A DNA stretch of 11,397 nt from Acidobacteriaceae bacterium (GTDB taxonomy: Bacteria > Acidobacteriota > Terriglobia > Terriglobales > Acidobacteriaceae): contig JASHUF010000508.1 in assembly GCA_030040175.1 (NCBI GenBank), forward strand, positions 1 to 11,397. The letters run 5' to 3'. The position numbers were made by a program, and so were the translations under genes. Every line of letters starts with the position of its first letter. Positions within the stretch are counted from its first letter, which is position 1. Positions 6,081-11,397 of this stretch are shown here, piece by piece. The notes below the pieces were generated by a model. That model did not search any database. It was not told the origin of the DNA and worked only from the letters and a program-made list of their open reading frames with translations.

Positions 6081-6749
6081 TCATGCGCTCTGCCGGACGA
6101 GCATCAGCCTCTCCGAGACGGCCTCCACAATCTGCTCGTGCACATCGTCGATGGTGAGGTCGCCTTCGATGAGGACCACGCGCTCCGGCTCGCGCGCGGC
6201 GATCTCGCGATACCGCTGCCACACGCGGCGGTAGAAGGCATCCTGCTCCTGCTCGAAGCGGCCCTCATTGGTCCCGGTCTGCATCTCCACACGGTCGTTG
6301 CGCCGGCGTGCGCGGGCGAGCGAGGCCTCCAGGCCGGGCAGGAGCAGCAGCGTGAGATCGGGTTTCAAATCGCCGCAGAGGAGCCGGTGCAGCTCGAGCA
6401 CGATCGCCGAGCCCAGCTCGCGGCCGCCGCCCTGGTAGGCCTCGGTCGAGTCCGTGAAGCGGTCGCAGAGGACCATTTTGCCGTGGGCGAGCGCCGGCTC
6501 GATCACCTCGGCGATGGCCTGCGCGCGGTCGGCAAACAACAGCGCCATCTCGGCCATGGGCGCGAGTGCGGCCGAGCGCGCGTCCAACACGATTTCGCGG
6601 ATGCGGTCGCCGGTGGCGGTTCCGCCGGGTTGCCGCGTCTCGACCACGGCAAGCCCGCGGCGGGCCATCCACGCAGCCAGGCGCCTGATCTGCGTAGTCT
6701 TCCCGGAGCCGTCCAGGCCCTCGAGCGTGATGAACAAACCCCGCGGCAT
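6081..6749 (-). CDS. tmk: Thymidylate kinase (dTMP kinase)
   Basis: 222 aa, usual family length. It phosphorylates dTMP to dTDP with ATP, at the junction of the de novo and salvage routes to dTTP. Seen: P-loop EGLDGSGKTTQ (10-20), TRQPGGT (38-44; most relatives have TREPGGT), the DR motif with AYQGGGR (CDRFTDSTEAYQGGGR, 95-110), and an Arg-rich LID (ARARRRNDRVE, 145-155). The P-loop lacks the extra Arg of eukaryotic enzymes, so this is the bacterial type with its basic residues in the LID. In LLLLPGLEAS (134-143) the Asp commonly found after the Leu run is absent. No strong ribosome binding site precedes the ATG. Downstream on the same strand are the TlpA-like gene (97 bases) and holB. Confidence 0.95.
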   Translation of the reverse strand: MPRGLFITLEGLDGSGKTTQIRRLAAWMARRGLAVVETRQPGGTATGDRIREIVLDARSAALAPMAEMALLFADRAQAIAEVIEPALAHGKMVLCDRFTDSTEAYQGGGRELGSAIVLELHRLLCGDLKPDLTLLLLPGLEASLARARRRNDRVEMQTGTNEGRFEQEQDAFYRRVWQRYREIAAREPERVVLIEGDLTIDDVHEQIVEAVSERLMLVRQSA

Positions 6750-7066
6750 GGCGCAAGTCTATCACCGGCCCAGTTTTCCCTCGGAGCCGATGCGGAGACG
6801 GCGCGGGCCCGCTCGCTCAGTGCCGGCAGCCGCCGGAACCGCTGCGCCGGGTCCTGGCCATGAGGCTAAGTTGTGGAGTTCATGCCACTAAGACACGCCT
6901 GCCGGACTCCGGATGAGCTCCGTTTTCCCACCGCAAAGAACCCAAAGAATCATGGCTCGCCTGCAACTTCTGTGTGCCGGAGGGGTTTCATTGGCATAGA
7001 CTGGATGCGCAGCGTTTCAGGGTGTGTCCGATCGATCCGAACGAGTTTTGAAGAGGAGGTTTTCTC
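6750..7066. other. Divergent intergenic region between tmk and the WxPGxW protein gene
   Basis: 317 bases with no credible coding sequence. It must contain the starts of both divergent transcripts. On the plus side a perfect AGGAGG (7054-7059) stands seven bases before the ATG at 7067. TTGGCA at 6991-6996 is a possible -35, but the -10 at the expected distance (GTTTCA) is poor. No convincing operator or RNA gene was found. Confidence 0.4.
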
Positions 7067-8041
7067 ATGCGAATGTTTCGCTCTGCGCGCCTGCTGTTTC
7101 TGGCGCTTCTTGTCTCTCTGATCCCGGCGTCGTCGTATGCGGGCGTCTTTATCAGCGTGGGATTCGCCCCGCCGGTGCTGCCGGTTTATGTGCAGCCGCC
7201 GTGCCCGGAGCCCGGCCTGATGTGGACTCCCGGCTACTGGGCTTACGGTCCTGACGGATATTACTGGGTGCCCGGCGCTTGGGTGCCGGCGCCTTATGTG
7301 GGCGCGCTGTGGACTCCCGGCTACTGGGGCTGGGGCGGCGGCCTGTTTGTGTGGCATCCCGGCTACTGGGGTGCGCACGTGGGCTACTACGGGGGCGTGA
7401 ACTACGGCTTCGGCTACATGGGCATCGGATTCGCCGGCGGCATGTGGCGTGGCGGCGTGTTCGCCTATAACACGGCCATCGTGCACGTGGGCGTCGGCCC
7501 GGGATGGGGTGGCGATCGCGTCTACGTCGACCGCACCATCGTCGAACGCAATACGGTCGTCGTCAACAGCCGCGTAGCCTTCAGCGGCGGACCGGGCGGC
7601 ATCAACCATCCGCCCACTGCGCAGGAGAACCAGTTCTCGCGCGAGCCGCACGTGGCCGCCACTTCGTTCCAAACCCAGCATGAAGCCACGGCCATGCACG
7701 ATACCAACGCCTACGCCAGCCACAACGGCGGCCGTCCGTCGAACCTGGTGTCCTCGCGCCCGCTCCAGTCGGAGAGCCGTCCTGCGCCGCGGCCCGTCAT
7801 CAACAACAACACCACCATCAACCGCAACGTGACCGTGGACAGGAATACCACCAACGAGAACACCTACAACCGGAACTCCAACAATGGCGACACGTACAAT
7901 CGGAATTCCGGCAACAACGTCAATCGGAACTCCAACAACAGCAGCGGTCACTCGACCAACAGCTCGCATCCGGCCGAAAAGTCCGCGCCAAAAAATGAAA
8001 ACCATGGCAACAAGGACGAGGGCCACGGGCACGGCCGATAA
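7067..8041 (+). CDS. Secreted WxPGxW-repeat protein (YXWGXW-type) with Asn-rich tail
   Basis: 324 aa. Residues 1-25 are a signal peptide (RLLFLALLVSLIPASSYA, cleavage before Gly26). Residues 53-101 carry four WxPGxW units (WTPGYW 53-58, WVPGAW 67-72, WTPGYW 82-87, WHPGYW 96-101) about 14-15 residues apart, the pattern of YXWGXW/WXXGXW repeat proteins. Next is a Gly/Tyr-rich stretch (102-148), then a charged β-like part (RVYVDRTIVERNTVVVNSRV). From about 240 there is a low-complexity Asn/Arg/Thr tail with repeated TYNRNS units, and a His/Glu/Lys end (HGNKDEGHGHGR) that could bind metal. The protein is probably periplasmic or surface-attached; its biochemical role is unknown. It has an excellent AGGAGG at 7-base spacing and a terminator downstream, so it is probably transcribed alone and well expressed. 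Confidence 0.8.
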   Translation: MRMFRSARLLFLALLVSLIPASSYAGVFISVGFAPPVLPVYVQPPCPEPGLMWTPGYWAYGPDGYYWVPGAWVPAPYVGALWTPGYWGWGGGLFVWHPGYWGAHVGYYGGVNYGFGYMGIGFAGGMWRGGVFAYNTAIVHVGVGPGWGGDRVYVDRTIVERNTVVVNSRVAFSGGPGGINHPPTAQENQFSREPHVAATSFQTQHEATAMHDTNAYASHNGGRPSNLVSSRPLQSESRPAPRPVINNNTTINRNVTVDRNTTNENTYNRNSNNGDTYNRNSGNNVNRNSNNSSGHSTNSSHPAEKSAPKNENHGNKDEGHGHGR

Positions 8042-8062
8042 AAACCGCGCCGGTGAATCAGC

Positions 8063-8088
8063 GAGGCCCACGGTATGCCGTGGGCTTC
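8063..8088 (+). terminator. Rho-independent-type terminator after the WxPGxW protein gene
   Basis: GAGGCCCACGG (8063-8073) pairs with CCGTGGGCTTC (8078-8088), 11 bp with one G-U, loop TATG, followed by GTTGTCTTT. It starts 22 bases after the stop codon. The T tract is interrupted, but the stem is strong. Confidence 0.7.
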
Positions 8089-8113
8089 GTTGTCTTTGGG
8101 CCGGAAGCCTCAG

Positions 8114-8171
8114 GGCCTGAAGGCCACACACATTTTGCAGCGCGAGCCGGTGTCAGGGCTGAAGCCCTGAC
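8114..8171. repeat. Two TGAA-loop hairpins between convergent genes
   Basis: GGCC-TGAA-GGCC (8114-8125) and GTCAGGGC-TGAA-GCCCTGAC (8152-8171) are perfect short stems with the same TGAA loop (TTCA on the other strand), 26 bases apart. The second sits just downstream of the recJ stop on the minus strand and could end recJ transcription, though no T tract follows. GGCTGAAGCC-type hairpins resemble small dispersed REP-like elements; copy number elsewhere cannot be seen here. Confidence 0.6.
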
Positions 8172-8211
8172 CTACCTGCCCCGACCTACCGGCCCTGACC
8201 TACCGGCCCCG
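8164..8211. repeat. 14-bp tandem repeat containing the recJ stop codon
   Basis: Three copies of GCCC(T/C)GACCTACC(T/G) at 8164-8177, 8178-8191 and 8192-8205, plus a partial fourth (8206-8211). The first copy shares its GCCCTGAC with the right arm of the neighbouring hairpin, which suggests the array grew from that arm. The last recJ codons (PVGQGR) and its TAG (8186-8188) are made of repeat sequence. Confidence 0.8.
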
Positions 8212-10057
8212 GCTGCGTGCCGGCGATCTCCACGCCGGCAATTTCTAATTCAAGGCCGCCGAACTCCGGATGGTCATTTTCGCGGATGCGATAGGCCAGG
8301 TCGATCAGGCTCGCCTGGCGCAGGCCCAGTTGCGCGGCGCGCTCCGCCAGGCCCCAGCCCACGGCGCGCATAGCGCGTTGCGGCGACGGCGAGCCGGCCT
8401 GGCCATCATCCGATGCGCCGGAATGCGAGGACTCCTGGCTGAGCTCGAGGCGCAGATGTTTTTCCTTGAGCACACGCGGCGCTGCGACCAGGCGCACCCG
8501 GCGCGCGAGAAACACCGGTTCGGGATTGCCGTGCCCCAGTGGCTCGAGCTTGCGCAGCCAGCCTGCCACCAAGGGCGTGATGCGGTCCAGAGGAAGCTCG
8601 GCATGGATGCGCAGCAGCCGCTCCGGCGCGCGTACGGCGAGCTTTTCCCGGGCGTAGGCGCGCAGACGGCTCTTGAGTTCCGGCAGCGACGCGGCGGGCA
8701 GGGCAAAGCCCACGGCAAAGGCGTGGCCGCCGAAACGGGTGAACAGATCCGCGCAGCTCTCGATGGCCTGGAGCAGGGGAAATCCGTCCACGCTGCGGCC
8801 GGAACCGTGAGCGATACCCTCTTCCACGCTCACCACAATCGCGGGCTTGGCGGTGCGCTCGACCACGCGCGAGGCCAGAATGCCGATGACGCCGCGGTGC
8901 CAGCCTTCGCCGTCGATGAGGAGCAGGCTGTCGGCGGCGAGCGCGGCTTCCGTCTCCAGACGCACCTCGATGGCAGCGAGCGCTGCTGCCTCGGCGTCGC
9001 GCCGCTCGCGATTTAACCGCTCCAATTTGTTCGCCAGCTCCGTGGCGCGCACGGAATCGCGCGTGGTGAAGAGCTCGATCACAGCTGAAGCCACGTCCAT
9101 GCGCCCTGCGGCATTGATGCGCGGCGCCAGGCGGAAGGCCACGTCGAAGCCGGTGAGCGCCCTGGCCGCCGGATCCAGCGCGGCCGCACGAAAGAGCGCG
9201 CGCAAGCCCACGCCCGCGGGACGGCGCAGCTCGCGCAGGCCCAGGGCGGCGATGGTGCGGTTTTCGCCCTTGAGCGGCACCGCGTCGGCGATGGTGGCGA
9301 TGGCGGTCATCTTGAGAAAGCTGGGCAGAATCTTTTCTTTGAGGCGCGCCGGGTCGCGCCGGACGCGATCACACCGCTCAAGCAGCGCCTGCGCAAGCTT
9401 GAGCGCAAGCGCGGCGCCGCAGAGGGATTTCTCCGGATACGCGCAGCCGGGCTGGTTGGGATTGAGAATGGCCAGCGCATCGGGAATCGCATCGCCAAGC
9501 CCCGGAAGATGGTGATCGGTGACGATCAGGTCCAGGCCCAGGCGGCGCGCGGTTTCAGCCTCAGCCAACGCGCGCATGCCGGTATCGACGGTGACCACCA
9601 GGCGCACGCCGTCCGCGTGGGCCGCTTCGAGTACGCTCGATTGCAGTCCGTAGCCCTCGCGCAGCCGGTGCGGCACATGGAAACGCGTATGGCCGCCCAG
9701 CATTTCGATGGCGGTCTTCAGCAGCACTACGGCCGTGGTGCCGTCCACGTCGTAGTCGCCGTAGAGCAGAATCGGCTCTTCGGCGGCAATGGCGCGCTCC
9801 AGCCGGGCCACAGCCTCACCCATGCCCCGCATGAGCCAGGGTTGGTGAAGATGGGCGTACTCGGGATGCAGAAAGGCGTGCGCCTCGCGGGCCTGGGTGA
9901 TGCCGCGCGCGCACAGGAGCTCAGCCAGTGCATGCGGCAGCCGTGCTGCATTCGCCAAAACCGCGGCCTCGGGATGTGGGTGGGGAAGGACCCATCGTTC
10001 CGCTGGAAGCCTGCGCCAGGATACTGCGGAGCCTGCCTCAATCCCGGTCACGCTCAC
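8186..10057 (-). CDS. recJ: Single-stranded-DNA-specific 5'-3' exonuclease RecJ
   Basis: 623 aa, GTG start. RecJ resects 5' ends in recombinational, base-excision and mismatch repair, using Mn2+/Mg2+. DHH-family motifs appear in order: DYDVDG (101-106), VTVDTG (155-160), TDHHLPG (180-186), ATIADAVPL (254-262) and APRINAAGRM (311-320). The DHHA1 region has GEGWHRGVIGILASRV (383-398) and RFGGHAFAVGF (441-451), followed by the OB-fold domain. Length is close to the family norm. Residues 541-560 (SSHSGASDDGQAGSPSPQ region) are a low-complexity insert in the OB part. The last residues are encoded by a 14-bp tandem repeat. The start lies five bases after the stop of the upstream gene, with no proper ribosome binding site, which suggests translational coupling. 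Confidence 0.96.
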   Translation of the reverse strand: MSVTGIEAGSAVSWRRLPAERWVLPHPHPEAAVLANAARLPHALAELLCARGITQAREAHAFLHPEYAHLHQPWLMRGMGEAVARLERAIAAEEPILLYGDYDVDGTTAVVLLKTAIEMLGGHTRFHVPHRLREGYGLQSSVLEAAHADGVRLVVTVDTGMRALAEAETARRLGLDLIVTDHHLPGLGDAIPDALAILNPNQPGCAYPEKSLCGAALALKLAQALLERCDRVRRDPARLKEKILPSFLKMTAIATIADAVPLKGENRTIAALGLRELRRPAGVGLRALFRAAALDPAARALTGFDVAFRLAPRINAAGRMDVASAVIELFTTRDSVRATELANKLERLNRERRDAEAAALAAIEVRLETEAALAADSLLLIDGEGWHRGVIGILASRVVERTAKPAIVVSVEEGIAHGSGRSVDGFPLLQAIESCADLFTRFGGHAFAVGFALPAASLPELKSRLRAYAREKLAVRAPERLLRIHAELPLDRITPLVAGWLRKLEPLGHGNPEPVFLARRVRLVAAPRVLKEKHLRLELSQESSHSGASDDGQAGSPSPQRAMRAVGWGLAERAAQLGLRQASLIDLAYRIRENDHPEFGGLELEIAGVEIAGTQPGPVGQGR

Positions 10058-10062
10058 GCGGC

Positions 10063-10542
10063 TTACTCTTCCCCTTCGTCGCGGGAGTGGGTGTCGTCGA
10101 TCACGATGTCCTGGAAGGCCTCGATATCTTCGACCAGGGTTTGAAAGCGCTCATACCACTCGGTCGTGGTCTCGTGCAGGAATACCAGTCCCTGGTAGAT
10201 AAAGCCGAGCTGGATGTAGCCGAGCATGCCGGCGTATTTGCGCAGCCATTTGGCCTCGACCAGCTCCGTGGCTTCTTCGTCGGGGAAATTCATCTCCCCG
10301 GCTTCTTCGATCAGCGCATCCAGCTCTTCCCGCTCCATGGTCATCTCGCTGAAGGTAACGAAGGGCGCCCCCACGTGCTTGGCCATTTCCACAAAGTCTT
10401 TCCACGCGTCGGGATTGCCGCGCCCTTCCCAAAGAATCGACGGAATGTCTTCGGTCACGTAGCCGGGAAGACGGCGCAGTCCATGGCCTTCGATGAAGGC
10501 CACCATATCATCCTTGAGGGCAAGCAGGTTTTCGGCACTCAT
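10063..10542 (-). CDS. Acidic protein of unknown function, coupled to recJ
   Basis: 159 aa from ATG 10542 (MSAENLLALKDDM); the frame is open further upstream, but that part is Arg-rich and looks non-coding. I do not recognise a family. The protein is strongly acidic (for example EREELDALIEEAGEMNFPDEEATELVE, and a tail ending DDTHSRDEGEE), soluble-looking, with no signal peptide, no membrane helix and no Cys in this region. Aromatic-rich parts (WLRKYAGMLGYIQLGFIYQGLVFLHE, 98-123) may form a core helix pair. Its stop is five bases from the recJ GTG, so both are probably made from one mRNA. This hints at, but does not show, a DNA-repair partner. No clear ribosome binding site precedes the ATG; a three-codon reading MSA-stop overlaps just before it. 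Confidence 0.75.
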   Translation of the reverse strand: MSAENLLALKDDMVAFIEGHGLRRLPGYVTEDIPSILWEGRGNPDAWKDFVEMAKHVGAPFVTFSEMTMEREELDALIEEAGEMNFPDEEATELVEAKWLRKYAGMLGYIQLGFIYQGLVFLHETTTEWYERFQTLVEDIEAFQDIVIDDTHSRDEGEE

Positions 10543-10604
10543 AGTCAAGCACTCATTTTCGCAGATGGGGCCGGGTTGGGAAGAAGGAATGTGGAAACCT
10601 TGGG

Positions 10605-10640
10605 GGGCGCGCGGTTGGGGTTCGCGCCCAGCGCGCGCCC
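10605..10640. other. Long GC-rich hairpin in a divergent promoter region
   Basis: GGGCGCGCG (10605-10613) and CGCGCGCCC (10632-10640) form a perfect 9-bp outer stem; TGGG/CCCA (10616-10619, 10627-10630) continues it inside, with a seven-base loop. It lies about 50 bases before the ferredoxin TTG and about 60 bases before the start of the recJ-upstream gene on the other strand. It could act in either leader. No T tract marks it as a terminator. Confidence 0.5.
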
Positions 10641-10691
10641 GCCGCTCGATCGGGTCCTTTATCCTGAAAAAGAACTCTGGGAGAATGTCGT

Positions 10692-11042
10692 TTGCCCCTA
10701 TTCGAGCGCCACGTCTTTGTCTGCCACAACATCCGCCCCGCCGATGCGCCCCGGCCCTCCTGCACCCGCGACGGAACCAGCGAGCTGCACGCACGGCTCA
10801 ATCAACTGAGCAAAGAGGCCGGGCTCGCCGGCCGGGTGCGGATCAACAAGTCCGGCTGCCTGGACCAGTGCGAGCACGGTCCCACGGTGGTGGTGTATCC
10901 CGAGGCGGTGTGGTACGGGGGCGTGAAGCCTGAGGATGCGGAGGAGATTGTCCGCGAGCATCTCCTTGCGGGCCGTCCCGTCGAGCGGCTGCGCATCGCC
11001 GACGCGTGCCTGAATGCGAAGAGCTGCCCGCACCGGGGCTAG
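10692..11042 (+). CDS. Thioredoxin-like [2Fe-2S] ferredoxin
   Basis: 116 aa from a TTG start, with GGGAG eight bases upstream; the ATG at 10685 is out of frame. It matches the small thioredoxin-fold ferredoxins (COG3411 type): HVFVCHNIRP, RPSC, VRINKSGCLDQCEHGPTVVVYPEAVWYGGVKPEDAEEIVREHL, GRPVERL. The cluster ligands fall at Cys11, Cys24, Cys56 and Cys60, close to the spacing in the Aquifex protein of this fold. The role is single-electron transfer in the cytoplasm; the partner is unknown. Two further cysteines (106, 112) lie in the tail and are not expected ligands. It is divergent from the acidic gene coupled to recJ, with 149 bases between. A GC-rich imperfect hairpin follows the stop. Confidence 0.9.
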   Translation: MPLFERHVFVCHNIRPADAPRPSCTRDGTSELHARLNQLSKEAGLAGRVRINKSGCLDQCEHGPTVVVYPEAVWYGGVKPEDAEEIVREHLLAGRPVERLRIADACLNAKSCPHRG

Positions 11043-11059
11043 ATCAGCGAGCCAGCGAG

Positions 11060-11089
11060 TTGAGGCCGGCGGTTTCCCCGGCCCCTCAA
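11060..11089 (+). terminator. Possible terminator hairpin after the ferredoxin gene
   Basis: TTGAGGCCGG (11060-11069) pairs with CCGG(CC)CCTCAA (11078-11089) with a two-base bulge. It begins 18 bases after the TAG. No T tract follows, so it may instead only stabilise the 3' end. Confidence 0.35.
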
Positions 11090-11097
11090 TGCGAGGG

Positions 11098-11125
11098 ACC
11101 CTTCGACTTCGCTCAGGGCAGGCTC
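11098..11125. repeat. Short dispersed-type repeat (CCCTTCGACTTCGCTCAGGG core)
   Basis: The 20-base core at 11099-11118 followed by CAGGCTCG matches, from memory, a short repeat seen in many environmental bacterial genomes, usually between genes. CCCT and AGGG at its ends can pair. It lies in the gap between the ferredoxin gene and the gene at the right edge. Its copy number in this genome cannot be judged from one copy. Confidence 0.5.
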
Positions 11126-11243
11126 GGGGGCACCCATTTCTGCGGCCGGGCCGAGAATGCACGGACGGGGTTCGTGCTTTTCCCACCCTTGTCGACACAA
11201 AACGTGGAAAGGATGGGGCGCCCGGTTTCGTGCGGAAGCGACC

Positions 11244-11397
11244 TCACGAGGATTTGGTGGACGTGGTGTGCACGATGCGGATCTGGGTCTTGCCGTTGTA
11301 CTCGGACGGATTCGCCGTGACCGTGACCACCACTGACTCCTGCTGGCTTTTGGCATAGGTAATCACCGAGCCGTCCGCGCTGTCGAACGCCGTGGTG
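11244..11397 (-). CDS. C-terminal 50 residues of an unidentified protein (5' part outside window)
   Basis: The minus strand is open from the window edge (frame starting at 11396) to TGA at 11244-11246. The reading begins TTAFDSADGSVITYAKSQ, continues with QESVVVTVTANPSEYNGKTQ, and ends IRIVHTTSTKSS. Alternating hydrophobic/polar residues (ESVVVTVTANP, TQIRIVHTT) suggest β-strands and a soluble or exported domain. Codons are GC-rich at the third position and composition is protein-like, unlike the Arg/Ser-rich other frames, so I judge it real. No family is recognised. It converges on the ferredoxin gene, 201 bases away. Confidence 0.6.
   Translation of the reverse strand, partial: TTAFDSADGSVITYAKSQQESVVVTVTANPSEYNGKTQIRIVHTTSTKSS

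Noticed and set aside
6881..6950. CCACTAAGACAC ... CACCGCAAAGAACCCAAAG segment resembling dispersed A/C-rich repeats
   Set aside because: The similarity is vague, without period or inverted structure, and cannot be supported from one copy.
6991..7008. Sigma-54-like site (TTGGCATAGACTGGATGC) before the WxPGxW gene
   Set aside because: The GG and GC pairs are 14 rather than 12 bases apart, so the geometry is wrong.
1..11397. CRISPR array, tRNA/rRNA genes, toxin-antitoxin or defence genes
   Set aside because: No direct repeats with regular spacers, no cloverleaf or rRNA segments, and no characteristic protein motifs were found.

Overview
The window is GC-rich, densely coded bacterial DNA of housekeeping type. 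It suggests a soil or sediment bacterium, most likely an acidobacterium (Terriglobia-like). That placement is inference. It rests on the divergent Hfq with an Arg/Pro-rich N-terminal extension, the secreted WxPGxW-repeat protein with an Asn-rich tail, the GTG and TTG starts, and short structured repeats crowded into gene ends. No rRNA, tRNA, CRISPR array, transposase, phage gene or obvious defence cluster was seen.

Layout, left to right. Positions 1-36 (+) are the last codons of a SEC-C protein, most likely secA. It converges on an orphan CpaE/TadZ-like ATPase (55-1242, -), preceded by a CYTH-domain protein (1365-1943, -). Divergent from CYTH is the tRNA t6A gene tsaC/Sua5 (1969-3096, +), which converges on a small divergent hfq (3174-3479, -). 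The tsaC/hfq junction carries two oppositely oriented heptamer arrays, each a G-quadruplex-type pattern in the sense of the transcript it ends. A roughly 350-base non-coding gap follows. Then comes a minus-strand group read tmk (6081-6749), a TlpA-like periplasmic thioredoxin (5135-5983) and holB, DNA polymerase III delta' (3826-4935). A 120-bp inverted-repeat (MITE/REP-like) element lies directly upstream of holB.

After a 317-base divergent gap sits the secreted WxPGxW-repeat protein (7067-8041, +) with a good terminator. It converges on recJ (8186-10057, -), whose 3' end runs into a 14-bp tandem repeat. Five bases upstream of recJ is an acidic protein of unknown function (10063-10542, -). 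Divergent from it is a thioredoxin-like [2Fe-2S] ferredoxin (10692-11042, +). The right edge holds a widespread-looking short repeat and the C-terminal 50 residues of a minus-strand gene that continues beyond the window.

The genes do not form one pathway. The themes are DNA precursor supply and replication/repair (tmk, holB, recJ), translation and RNA metabolism (tsaC, hfq), and the cell envelope (secA, TlpA-like, WxPGxW protein, CpaE-like). The least ordinary content is the structured repeat DNA at gene ends and one unassigned small gene coupled to recJ. No clearly new multi-gene system was found.
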